Origin: Pseudomonas sp. ACM7
GTDB lineage: Bacteria > Pseudomonadota > Gammaproteobacteria > Pseudomonadales > Pseudomonadaceae
Direction: 5' to 3'
Assembly (NCBI RefSeq): GCF_004136015.1
Contig: NZ_CP024866.1
Coordinates: forward strand, 1,993,464-2,056,290
DNA length: 62,827 nt
Of this stretch, positions 17,252-29,700 are shown piece by piece. Each line of letters begins with the position of its first letter. Position 1 is the stretch's first letter. The notes beneath the pieces were generated by a model. That model was not told the DNA's origin. It made no database searches and saw only the letters and a list, made by a program, of their open reading frames with translations. The position numbers and the translations under genes were made by a program.

Positions 17252-18142
17252 TTAGTCCAGCGGCATTACGGTGACACGGACTTCGGGGTCATGGTTGCCG
17301 CCACCCAGAATCACCCCACGCAACGGTGAGACATCGGAGAAATCCCGGCCCCAGGCCAAGGTGATGTGTTCCAGCGCCGGCTGCACGTTGTTGGTCGGGT
17401 CGAAATCCACCCAACCGAGCACCGGGCAAAACACTGAAACCCAGGCATGTGACGCATCGGCGCCGATCAGTCGCGGCTGGCCCGGTGGTGGCTGGGTCAG
17501 CAGGTAGCCACTGATGTACCGCGCCGCCAACCCACGGGAGCGTACGCAGGCGAGCATCAGGTGAGCGAAGTCCTGACAAACACCGCGCCGGCGCTCCAGG
17601 ACTTCCACCAGCGGTGTCGCCACTTGGGTCGCTTCAGCGTCGAAGGTGAATTCGCTGAAAATCTTCTCCATCAGCGCCTGAACACCCAACAGCAGCGGCC
17701 GACCCGGTGGGAAACAGCTTTCGGAAAACTCGACGAAGTTGCGCTTCAAATGCACGTAGGGTGATTCGAACCGGTAACGACACGCTTCCAGCAATTCGGG
17801 GGAAAGCGGCAGACTGCTGTAGGTCAGCGCATTGCGGGTTTCTTCCCACGCAGGGGATTGATTGAAATCCAGCGCAGGCCGGGCCAGCACTTCGACGGTG
17901 AGCCGGGCGTTGACCAGCAATTCATCGTGCGGCCGCTCGAACGCCAACCGGGTCAGCGGATTGCCGAACACATCCAGTTCATCGCGGCGCGTAGTCGGGT
18001 CGGGACTGATCTGCAGTTGCTGCTCGGTGCAACGCTGCCAGGCACACGCCCGCGGCCATAGGTGCGCGAGCTGCTGAGCCAGAGAGACCGGGCTGTCGTA
18101 GTGGTAATGGGTGTCGTGGAGAATCTGGTAATGGGCGCTCAT
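17252..18142 (-). CDS. Transglutaminase-like cysteine protease/amidase
   Basis: 296 residues. An N-terminal bacterial transglutaminase-associated beta region (about 4-110, HYQILHDTHYHYDSPVSLAQ) precedes a transglutaminase core with Cys189 (RGVCQDF), His232 (ASHAW) and Asp248 (DFDPTNN). It is the third gene of an operon with an ATP-grasp/alpha-E protein and a large transglutaminase; its start shares a base with the upstream stop, so translation is coupled. Such cores usually hydrolyse rather than cross-link. The pathway is uncharacterised. Confidence 0.85.
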   Translation of the reverse strand: MSAHYQILHDTHYHYDSPVSLAQQLAHLWPRACAWQRCTEQQLQISPDPTTRRDELDVFGNPLTRLAFERPHDELLVNARLTVEVLARPALDFNQSPAWEETRNALTYSSLPLSPELLEACRYRFESPYVHLKRNFVEFSESCFPPGRPLLLGVQALMEKIFSEFTFDAEATQVATPLVEVLERRRGVCQDFAHLMLACVRSRGLAARYISGYLLTQPPPGQPRLIGADASHAWVSVFCPVLGWVDFDPTNNVQPALEHITLAWGRDFSDVSPLRGVILGGGNHDPEVRVTVMPLD

Positions 18143-20628
18143 CAGACGGACACCGTGCGCTGGCTGACGTCATCGACGTGGGCGAAATGGCGCAAGGCCA
18201 GACGATCCGACACTTGCCCACTGGCGTCGGCGATTTCTTGCAACAGGTCGGCTAGCCCCTCAATGGCTGCCCGAACGCTGGCTTCGCCGAACAGCGAGTT
18301 CTCCAGGCATCCCAGATCGAACTGTGCCAAGCGTTCCACCAACTGCGGCAAGCCCGCTTCGCGAGGCACACCGAAGTCGTCATTCAAGCGTTTCAAGGTT
18401 CGAGTCACCAGTTTCAACTGAAACAGCACGGCGTGGGGGTTCTGCTCGTCGAGCAGCAACAGGTCAAGCACCGGGATCAGTTGCGCCACCGCCAGATACC
18501 GCGAACGGTAAGTGATGCTGCTGTTGCCCAGCTCCAGCAGCCACTCCAGTCCGGCCTGATCGAATGCACCGGCACCGCGCAGAAACGCCGCCAGGCTGGC
18601 GCTGAGAAACTGCAGACGTTCGATCCGGCGGCCGATCATCAGGAAGCGCCAGCCTTCGTCCCGGGTCATGTCGTCGAGGGCGAAACCGGATAACGCCGCC
18701 AGGGACATCACCAAACGGTTGAGGAAATCCAGCAATTCGCCGAAATCCGGCTCTTCGGCTTCCAGCTCCATGGCTTCGCGCTGCAGCTCCACCAGCGCCT
18801 GCCAGTTTTCCCGCGAGAGCTTGCCGCGCACCTGCGAGGCCGCCCACTGCAAACGTTGCAGGTTGGAGCGCAGACTGAACGACCAGTCATCGCCGAGCAA
18901 TGCCGCCAGCAAACGCTCCGGCAACTCGCCTTCATCGGGCAACAACATCAATCGTTCGCCCAGATCGACCGCCGCCTCCAGGGCTTGCGGGTCATCGCCA
19001 TCGACATACCGAGCCAGCATGATTCGCAGCAGCCGCGCGCTGTCATCACAGCGCTCGCAGTAACGCCCGAACCAGAACAGGTTTTCCACCACCCGCGACG
19101 GCAGATACGGATCCCGTCGCACCAGGTCGTGCACACCGATCGTACGCTGGGTTTTCCATTGCTCACCACTCGGCGGGCGATCGCCCAACACCCAGGTGTC
19201 TTTGCTCGCGCCACCGCGCTGCATCGACACCACTTCGGCGTCAGCCTCGGCGGCAACCCGGGTAAGACCGCCGGGCAAAACCCGATAGCCCTCACGGCTG
19301 GCCACTGCGTACACGCGCATGCCAATAGCCCGGGGTTGCAGATGACCCTCTTTATCCTGCCAGATCGGGGCTTGAGAAAGTTGAGCCAATTCTTGCGCCA
19401 CATAGGCGTAAGGCCTGGCCTGCATGCGCTCAGCCAGCTCCTGGCGCTGTTCTTCACTCAAATCGCGCCCAAATACTGGCGTGAAGCTCTGTGACGGGAA
19501 AGCCGGTTTGATCAACAACTCCGGCAATTTTTCCAGGGCCTGAGCCAGCACCGGTGCTTCACCGCACCACCAGGTCGCGATGGAGGGCAGAATCAGTTCT
19601 TCGCCGAACAGGAATTGATTGATCTTCGGCAGGAAACCCAACAATCCCGGCGACTCCAGCACACCGCTGCCGAGGGCATTGGCCACCAGCACTTGCCCTT
19701 GGCGTACCGCTTCCAGCAATCCCGGCACGCCAAGGGCCGAGTCGGTGCGCAGCTCAAGCGGATCGCAGAAGTCATCGTCGAGCCGCCGCATGATCGCGTG
19801 AACCCGGCGCAGTCCGCTCAAGGTTTTCAGGTAGACCGTGGCATCCCGGACGGTCAGGTCGCCGCCCTCTACCAGTGGATAACCGAGCTGACGCGCCAGA
19901 TACAGATGTTCGAAATAGCTTTCGTTGAAACGTCCCGGTGTCAGCAGCACGATCAGCGGCGCTTCGTCATCACTCGGCGCCTGACGGGCCAGGGTTTCCT
20001 GAAGCGTGCGGAAGAATCCGGCCAGGTGCTGCACTTTCAAATCGCGGTACAACTCGGGAAAGGCCCGGGACACGATGGTGCGGTTTTCCAGCGCATAACC
20101 GGCACCGGATGGTGCTTGCGTCCGGTCCGCCGTGACCCACCAGCGACCGTCGGGTGTACGCGCCAGATCCACGGCGTACAGGTGCAGAAAAGCCCCGTCG
20201 GGCGGCGTGATGCCCTGACAGGGCCAGAGGAAGTTGTTGTGGCCGAAGACCAGCTCAGCAGGCAGCAAGCCCTCGGCGATCAAGCGTTGCGGGCCGTACA
20301 AATCTGCGAGCACAGCATTGAGCAAGCGTGCCCGTTGGGCGATACCGGCCGATAACTGCTGCCATTCATCAGCAGCAATCACATGCGGTAGCAGATCGAG
20401 TTCCCACGGCCGATCGGCACCCTTGGGGTCAGCGTAGACGTTGTAAGTCACGCCGTTTTCCTGGATCTGCCGGGTCAGCAGCGCCTGACGCTGCACCAAT
20501 TGCGTTGGTGTGCTGCGTTGCAGTTGGTCGAACAACCGACGCCAGTGCGGGCGCACCGCGCCGCTGTCGTCGAGCAGTTCGTGATAAGTGCCCGCCGTCA
20601 GCGGGTAGCGGTCAAGCAGGTCAGGCAT
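18142..20628 (-). CDS. Circularly permuted ATP-grasp plus alpha-E domain fusion
   Basis: 828 residues from the ATG at 20628; a TTG seven codons upstream has no better ribosome site. Residues about 1-480 are the circularly permuted ATP-grasp type (DUF404/407) with the block GVTYNVYADPKGADRPWELD and the region FGHNNFLWPCQG. Residues about 500-810 are the alpha-E domain (DUF403), beginning LPSRVVENLFWFGRYCERCD. In many bacteria these are two adjacent genes; here they are fused. ATP-grasp enzymes form amide bonds from acyl phosphates, so with transglutaminase partners a peptide or amino-acid tag system has been proposed; that is inference. Confidence 0.85.
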   Translation of the reverse strand: MPDLLDRYPLTAGTYHELLDDSGAVRPHWRRLFDQLQRSTPTQLVQRQALLTRQIQENGVTYNVYADPKGADRPWELDLLPHVIAADEWQQLSAGIAQRARLLNAVLADLYGPQRLIAEGLLPAELVFGHNNFLWPCQGITPPDGAFLHLYAVDLARTPDGRWWVTADRTQAPSGAGYALENRTIVSRAFPELYRDLKVQHLAGFFRTLQETLARQAPSDDEAPLIVLLTPGRFNESYFEHLYLARQLGYPLVEGGDLTVRDATVYLKTLSGLRRVHAIMRRLDDDFCDPLELRTDSALGVPGLLEAVRQGQVLVANALGSGVLESPGLLGFLPKINQFLFGEELILPSIATWWCGEAPVLAQALEKLPELLIKPAFPSQSFTPVFGRDLSEEQRQELAERMQARPYAYVAQELAQLSQAPIWQDKEGHLQPRAIGMRVYAVASREGYRVLPGGLTRVAAEADAEVVSMQRGGASKDTWVLGDRPPSGEQWKTQRTIGVHDLVRRDPYLPSRVVENLFWFGRYCERCDDSARLLRIMLARYVDGDDPQALEAAVDLGERLMLLPDEGELPERLLAALLGDDWSFSLRSNLQRLQWAASQVRGKLSRENWQALVELQREAMELEAEEPDFGELLDFLNRLVMSLAALSGFALDDMTRDEGWRFLMIGRRIERLQFLSASLAAFLRGAGAFDQAGLEWLLELGNSSITYRSRYLAVAQLIPVLDLLLLDEQNPHAVLFQLKLVTRTLKRLNDDFGVPREAGLPQLVERLAQFDLGCLENSLFGEASVRAAIEGLADLLQEIADASGQVSDRLALRHFAHVDDVSQRTVSV

Positions 20629-20716
20629 GGAAAGCTCGGCAGACAGCAAAGAACGGTCAGACTAACGCAGGCTCATGACGCCCGGATATACGAAAAATCC
20701 GAGCGTCGCGTACGGT

Positions 20717-23700
20717 TTAGAAACGTCGTAAATCGAGAGTCATCGGCAGCTCGTCGTTAATTTCCATATTGGGTATAGGAAGTTTCCCCGGCGTATGTCC
20801 GATGCGGAAGAAACGCGCCATTCGCCGGCTCTCTGCCTCATTGGCGTTCACCGGCAAGCTGTCGTAGTTGCGCCCGCCCGGGTGGGCGACGTGGTACTGA
20901 CAGCCACCTAGCGAGCGCTGCATCCAGGTGTCGAGCAGGTCGAACACCAACGGCGCGTGGACCGGGATAGTCGGTTGCAGGCAGTTGGCCGGTTGCCAGG
21001 CGCGGAAGCGCACGCCAGCGACAAACTCGCCGACCCGCCCGGTGGGTTGCAATGGCACCGGGATGCCGTTGCATGTCAGAAGATAACGCTGCGGCGGCAA
21101 GCCCGTAAGTTTGACCTGTAAGCGTTCCAGCGACGAATCCACATAACGCACCGTGCCGCCGACTGCGCCCTCCTCGCCCAGCACATGCCAGGGCTCCAGC
21201 GCCTGACGCACTTCCAGCTCGATCCCGCTCACCGCGTAATCGCCGACCTTGGGAAAACGGAATTCCAGATGCGCCGCGAACCACTCCGCACGTACGGGAT
21301 AACCGGCGGCATTAAGGTCGACGATGACGTCGGCGAAGTCTTGCTCGATAAAGTGCGGCAACAAAAACCGATCGTGCAGCTCAGTGCCCCAGCGTGCCAG
21401 TTTCGGCGGCGCATAAGGCTCGCGCCAGAACCGAGCCACCAACGCCCGCAACAACAATTGCTGAGCCAGGCTCATGCGCGCATGGGGCGGCATTTCGAAG
21501 GCTCGCAGCTCAAGCAATCCAAGGCGACCGGTAGCACCGTCCGGGGAATACAGTTTGTCGATGCAAAATTCGGCACGGTGAGTGTTGCCGGTCACGTCGA
21601 TCAGCAGGTTGCGCAGCAGCCGATCCACCAGCCACGGTGCGCACTCCTCACCCAGCTCAGGCATCTGGGCAAAGGCGATTTCCAGTTCATACAAGGCATC
21701 GTTGCGCGCTTCATCAACCCGTGGCGCCTGAGACGTCGGGCCGATGAATAATCCGGAAAACAGGTAGGACAAGGACGGGTGGTTATGCCAGTAGCTGATC
21801 AGGCTGCGCAGCAGATCGGGGCGGCGTAGAAACGGTGAGTCAGCCGGCGTCGCGCCGCCCAGTACGAAATGGTTACCGCCGCCGGTGCCGGTGTGCCGGC
21901 CATCGATCATGAATTTCTCGGTGGTCAGTCGGGTCTGGCGTGCCTCTTCGTAAAGAAATTCGGTGCGCTCGACCAACTCATCCCACGTGGCAGAAGGCTG
22001 CACGTTGACCTCGATCACACCCGGGTCGGGCGTGATGCGGAAGTTACTCAGCCGCGGATCGCTGGGCGGTTCATAGCCTTCCAGCAACACCGGGCAATGC
22101 AGTTCCTCGGCGGTCGCTTCGATGACGCTGACCAGTTCCAGATAATCCTCGACCCGTTCCAGCGGCGGCATGAACAGATACAACCGTCCTTCTCGCGCTT
22201 CGGCGCAGAACGCCGTGCGGGTCAGCCAGTCGGCGGATTCGTCGATCTTTGGCGTGCGTTCATCAGCAACCGCAGGCTCGCCTTGGCTCTGAAGTTGTGC
22301 AGTGTCGGGCAGTGCTGGGAAATCCTGATTCGGGTCCACAGGGTGAATGAACGGGTACTCCGCCGCTTTCACCCAAGGCTGCGAGCCCAGCGGCAAGCGA
22401 TAGCCCAGCGGCGAATCCCCCGGCACCAGTCGGCAATGCTCATCGCGCAGATACCAGCGGCCGCTCTGCCATTGATCACCCTTGGCGGTGCGTGCCAGCG
22501 GCAGGACCTGGCCGATGACTTTGTCCAGCCCCTGGCTGAAGACTTTGCGCAGGCGTGCACGCTCCAGAGGCTCTTCAAGACGCGAGTCTTCGGCGCTGAC
22601 GTTCTGCGGCAAAGTGCCTTCGCGCCAGAGGTAATAGAAATTGTCTTCGTAGGCCGGGAACACAAACCGTGTGGGGATTTTCAGGCGTTCGGCGACACTC
22701 GCCAGAAAGCGTCCGGCCAACTCGCCATTGGCACCGTAGTCTTGCTGCTCATCGGCAATCAACGCGCTGTTGTGCCAGATCGGTACATCGTCGCGACGCC
22801 AGTAGCAGTTCAGCGACCAGCGCGGTAATTGCTCGCCGGGGTACCACTTGCCCTGACCGAAATGCACCAGGCCTTGGGGCGCGTAGTGCTTGCGCATGCG
22901 CTGGAACAGTTCGGCGGACAGACGCCGCTTGTCTGGCCCAAGTGCCGCCGTGTTCCATTCGGCCCCGTCCGGGTCATCGATGGAAACAAACGTCGGTTCG
23001 CCGCCCATGGTCAGGCGTACATCACCCTCCAGCAGGTCGGCATCAATCTGCCGACCCAACGCCTGGATCGCCAGCCATTGGTCTTCGGTGTAGGGCTTCG
23101 TTACCCGTGGCGCTTCCCAAATCCGCTCCACGGACATTTCATGGGTGAATTCGCACTCGCACGGTTCAACCAAGCCACTGATCGGTGCCGCAGAGCCCGG
23201 ATCGGGGCTACAGGCCAACGGAATGTGTCCTTCACCGGCAAACAGCCCTGACGTCGCGTCCAGGCCGATCCAGCCTGCACCGGGCAAATAAACCTCACAC
23301 CAGGCGTGCAGGTCGGTGAAGTCCACGTCAGTGCCCGACGGGCCGTCGAGGCTTTTGACGTCGGCGGTCAGTTGAATCAGGTAGCCGGAGACGAAACGCG
23401 CCGCCAGACCGAGGTTGCGCAACAGTTGCACCAGCAACCACGCGGAGTCGCGGCAGGAACCGGAGGCATGTTCGAGGGTATGTTCGGGCGTTTGCACGCC
23501 CGGCTCCATGCGAATCAGGTAGCCAATGTCTTCACTCAGGCGCTGATTGAGTGCGACGAGGAAATCAACGCTAGGCAGTGGCGTGCGGTCGATGCCATCC
23601 AGGTACGCCTTGAACTTCGGCGTCAGGGGCAAGGTTTCCAGGTACGGCGCCAGTTCCTTGCGCTCATCCGCGGCGTAGGCGAACGGGATCTTTTCGGCGT

Positions 23701-23992
23701 AGGGCTCAAGGAAGAAGTCAAACGGATTGAAGACCGCCATCTCTGCCAGCAGATCGACTTCGATCCGCAGCTCATCGGTTTTCTCCGGGAACACCAACCG
23801 CGCCAGGTAATTGCCCTGGGGGTCTTGCTGCCAGTTGATGAAGTGCTGCTCGGGCGACACTTTCAGCGCGTAGGACAGTATCCGCGTGCGACTGTGGGCG
23901 GCCGGGCGCAGGCGAACGATCTGCGGACCGAGCTCGACGGCGCGGTCGTAGCGGTAATGCGTGACGTGGTGCAATGCGACATGAATCGACAC
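20717..23992 (-). CDS. Large transglutaminase-like protein with DUF2126 C-terminal region
   Basis: 1091 residues. The N-terminal transglutaminase-associated domain is followed by a core with Cys180 (GSCRDS), His229 (LHAW) and Asp245 (LDATSG). Residues about 330-1090 form the long DUF2126 region, which includes LTMGGEPTFVSIDDPDGAEW and TGGGNHFVLGGATPADSPF, features suggesting a glutamine-synthetase/COOH-NH2-ligase-like fold. No signal peptide is seen. It is the first gene of the three-gene operon, 88 bases before the ATP-grasp gene. The combined set suggests ATP-dependent ligation paired with hydrolysis; substrates are unknown. Confidence 0.85.
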   Translation of the reverse strand: MSIHVALHHVTHYRYDRAVELGPQIVRLRPAAHSRTRILSYALKVSPEQHFINWQQDPQGNYLARLVFPEKTDELRIEVDLLAEMAVFNPFDFFLEPYAEKIPFAYAADERKELAPYLETLPLTPKFKAYLDGIDRTPLPSVDFLVALNQRLSEDIGYLIRMEPGVQTPEHTLEHASGSCRDSAWLLVQLLRNLGLAARFVSGYLIQLTADVKSLDGPSGTDVDFTDLHAWCEVYLPGAGWIGLDATSGLFAGEGHIPLACSPDPGSAAPISGLVEPCECEFTHEMSVERIWEAPRVTKPYTEDQWLAIQALGRQIDADLLEGDVRLTMGGEPTFVSIDDPDGAEWNTAALGPDKRRLSAELFQRMRKHYAPQGLVHFGQGKWYPGEQLPRWSLNCYWRRDDVPIWHNSALIADEQQDYGANGELAGRFLASVAERLKIPTRFVFPAYEDNFYYLWREGTLPQNVSAEDSRLEEPLERARLRKVFSQGLDKVIGQVLPLARTAKGDQWQSGRWYLRDEHCRLVPGDSPLGYRLPLGSQPWVKAAEYPFIHPVDPNQDFPALPDTAQLQSQGEPAVADERTPKIDESADWLTRTAFCAEAREGRLYLFMPPLERVEDYLELVSVIEATAEELHCPVLLEGYEPPSDPRLSNFRITPDPGVIEVNVQPSATWDELVERTEFLYEEARQTRLTTEKFMIDGRHTGTGGGNHFVLGGATPADSPFLRRPDLLRSLISYWHNHPSLSYLFSGLFIGPTSQAPRVDEARNDALYELEIAFAQMPELGEECAPWLVDRLLRNLLIDVTGNTHRAEFCIDKLYSPDGATGRLGLLELRAFEMPPHARMSLAQQLLLRALVARFWREPYAPPKLARWGTELHDRFLLPHFIEQDFADVIVDLNAAGYPVRAEWFAAHLEFRFPKVGDYAVSGIELEVRQALEPWHVLGEEGAVGGTVRYVDSSLERLQVKLTGLPPQRYLLTCNGIPVPLQPTGRVGEFVAGVRFRAWQPANCLQPTIPVHAPLVFDLLDTWMQRSLGGCQYHVAHPGGRNYDSLPVNANEAESRRMARFFRIGHTPGKLPIPNMEINDELPMTLDLRRF

Positions 23993-24171
23993 GGCGTGCC
24001 TCCTGCGAGCCTTAAGCGTATTGGAAAGCGCGCAAGACTTATGCCATCGCGCAGCGCTGGCGCTTTCTCCGGTTGCTTGAGGCAGTACAGCACCAAAATC
24101 GGGCGATGCGGGAATTTGGTTTGCATCGATTGCACGGATTTGTGGCGTTCAGCTGCATAGTCGCCACCAAC

Positions 24172-24279
24172 ACCGGCCTCTTCGCGGGCAAGCCCGCTCC
24201 CACAGTGTTCGAGGTTGTCTCCGGTTCTGTGTTCACAGCAGATCCCTGTGGGAGCGGGCTTGCCCGCGAAGAGGCCGGT
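24172..24279. repeat. REP pair between ygiQ and the transglutaminase operon
   Basis: The arm ACCGGCCTCTTCGCGGGCAA continues into AGCCCGCTCCCACAG, and its complement follows after about 40 bases. The 387-base gap 23993-24379 otherwise holds only the operon promoter region and the ygiQ terminator; plus-strand ORFs over it are not convincing. Confidence 0.9.
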
Positions 24280-24335
24280 TGCCCCAACACAGCTTCCGAC
24301 CCAGCGCCCCGGTTTTCCGTGGCGCAGAAACGCAA

Positions 24336-24359
24336 AACGCCAACCCGAAGGTTGGCGTT
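24336..24359 (-). terminator. Terminator of ygiQ
   Basis: On the minus strand AACGCCAACC-TTCG-GGTTGGCGTT followed by TTG: a perfect ten-pair stem with a stable UUCG loop, 20 bases after the ygiQ stop. Confidence 0.85.
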
Positions 24360-24379
24360 CTGTTCAGAGCTAGCGAGGT

Positions 24380-26683
<2,304 letters not shown>

Positions 26684-26785
26684 GACGATGACCGGTGTTG
26701 AGATGAAAAATCGCGGGCGCGGAATATAGCACAAAAATTAACCAATTCCGACAATAGCGGTCGGCTTTTACCATCAGGTCTGCCC

Positions 26786-29700
26786 TTGACCGATACATCA
26801 CATTTCGCTGAACACACGTCACTACATAGATATTCTTCAAGAAAAAAACCCGCGAGTAGTCTGGCGCTTCAACTACCAGACTGGCTTATCCAGAGCCACG
26901 GAGCTCCCTTGAACGATTCGACTTTACTCACTACAGTCCCCGCACCTACCCCGCCGCCCCTATCTGCTCATGCAAGCTTCATCCAGAGCAAGCTGCCTGG
27001 CTGGCTAGTCGAGGGATCACCTGAACAGCGCAAAACGTTTCGCGCCTGCCTGCTAAAAAGCAATGCAGCCAGGCAGGCGTTGGCCCCCGTCTTCGAAGAT
27101 CTGAAAAACCCCTTGAACTTTGCCCGAACCTTGTTGAGCGAAAAGCTCACAGGACACCTGGGATCGCTGGACGCTGAAAAATCCACACTGCTACGCGAAT
27201 GGAAGAACTCCCACCTCTTGGGGCTGATCAAAACACGCCATAAAACCACCGAACAAACGCTTGTAGACGCCGCTCTGCAGAACTTCGAACCTTCCGAAGC
27301 CCTGAGCGGTGGTTTTGAAGCAGGATCGGCCATCTATTTGTCCGGGTACGACGAAAAGAAAAAAAGCGCTGTCAGCCCAGAGCACTTCGCCGGGGTTTGT
27401 CGCGAGTTGGACATCGGCATGCAGTACCAGAGACACATCAGCGAAATACTGGAACCTTCTGCGACTGCGGGAACAACCGCCACTCGCTCGGCAAACCAGA
27501 TAAAAGCCCTGATCAGGAACGACGACCAAAATACCTTTGAGGCGGCGATCCACATCGCCCTGATGAAGAAATCCATCAGCACAGATCTTTACGCACTATT
27601 ACTCGAACTGAGCCACGCTGGCAGCCACAAGGACTTGATCTGTTCACACCTGACCCTGGACGGCATAGCCCTTCCGGGCATCATGGTACTTCAGGATAAA
27701 TGGCCTCAGATTAAACACGTTCTTTACATTCCCGATGATCCCGATGACGCGATCAAACGATATGACTCGTATAACGCTCTTCAAACAGCCCTGGCAATTA
27801 AACTGGACACACCCTCCTACCGAAAATTCTTCAATCGCTTCATTCCGTTTGAGCGCCAGGGAACGCCGCTGACCACAGGCACTTTGTGGTCAGGCGCAAA
27901 CCGCCCTAGTAATCCGTCTTTTGCCAAACCCTTGGTGCGTGTGAATATTGCCGGTGACTTCTATGAAACGGTCTTCAGGCAACGCATTGCCCACCTGAAA
28001 GCTGACGCACGTGTGCTGGCGGTCCCCACGGCAGATGCCAACACCGCCGGCAGCTTGAAAAAACGTCAGGAGCTCGAGGCAGCAGGAGAGTCGCTGTTAT
28101 TTTTCGCCGCGTCCTTCATACCGATCATCGGTGAAGTGATGTTGGCGGTAACAGCCTTGCAGTTACTCAACTCGGTCTATCACGGCGTTGCCGCCTGGAG
28201 TCGTGGCGATACCGATGAAGCCCTGAATGATCTGCTGGATGTCGCAGACGCCGCTGCCCTGGGCATCATCACGGCCGGCGCAATAAAAACCACCGGGATC
28301 GCCACCAACCTGGTAAAAATCAGGTTGCGCGACAATAGCGAACGACTCTGGCACCCCGATCTGACGCCCTATCGGAAGGCACTTCAACTCCCTGAAAATA
28401 TCCACCCCAACGCTCAAGGGTTGTATAACCACAACGCAAAAACCTATGTAGCGCTGGAAGACCATTTCTATGAAGTAAAGGTCGACACCGCCACCCAGCA
28501 GTGGGAGCTGCAACACCCTTCTGACCCAAACGGGTATGCCCCACAGATGTTTCAAAACGATGCCGCCGGATGGCGCCATCTGCACGAGGACCCAAGCACT
28601 TGGGATGGGTTGAAACTGATCAGGCGTCTTGGCACTGTCGCACGCAATATCCGCCAAGAAGCCGTCGAGCCCATTCTGCTGGTCAGCGGATTAGACAGAT
28701 TGGCTCTCATTGAACTTCATCTGAGCACCCAACGTCCGCCGGCCCTGCTGACCGATGTATTGAAGCGCTTTGATTTGAGACAGGAAATAAAAGATTTCAA
28801 GATAGAACGTAGCAAAGGCACTAAAACCGGCCCTTACTCACCGTTCATCTTGCTGCACCTGCTCACCACACTGAGCGGCTGGCCAACCACTCGACACCTG
28901 ACCGTCGTCGATGGGACTGAAACGCTCTTTGCTTTTGGTGACTCCGCCAATGCAACACTGCCCGAACTTAGATTGACCTACGCCCAACTCAGAAACGGTG
29001 AACTGACAGACGCTGTTGTCGAGAAGCTGAGAACTGAAGAGCTCAGTGAGCTATTCAAAGGGCTGGTGCCATCCACTGCCTCTAACGCAGAGCGCCTGGC
29101 GCAGTGTCTTGAGACCCACCTTGCGGCAACAAAAGACCTGCTGTTCCCAAAAATTTATGCGCTGACCGATCAACCGGAAAACCCGATAGACGAACACATT
29201 CGCACGAAGTATCCAACGCTGCCAAAAAGCTATCTGCAGCAGCTGACACTCAGCCTCAGTGCACTGGAAAAACAGCAAATCGTGCGGGAAAGGCAGTTGC
29301 TGCCTCTCATGGAAACGGAAGCAGACGAATATTCCAAAGAAGTTGAAACAGCACGTACTTATGAGGGGCTTTATCTTGATTCCGCCCGCCCTCTTGACAC
29401 CGACCAACTCATCCTCATGAACCTCAGGCACTTGCCCAACTGGGCCGACTCGGTGCACATCGAAATGCGTGATGCCACCCTCAACGGCACATTGCTGAGC
29501 AGCGTCGGCAGTGACACAGCCGTTCATCGCAGAGTTCTGGTTCGAGAAGGAGCGCAGTACAGGGCTTACGATGCTGCGGGAAATCCGCTTAGTGGACTGG
29601 CCGATCTCTACATCTCGATCAAAGCGGCCCTGCCTGAAGCCGAGCGCTTTGCCGCGGCCAATAGTTGGGCTGACCGTGTAAAAACCGCGATCAACAGCGT

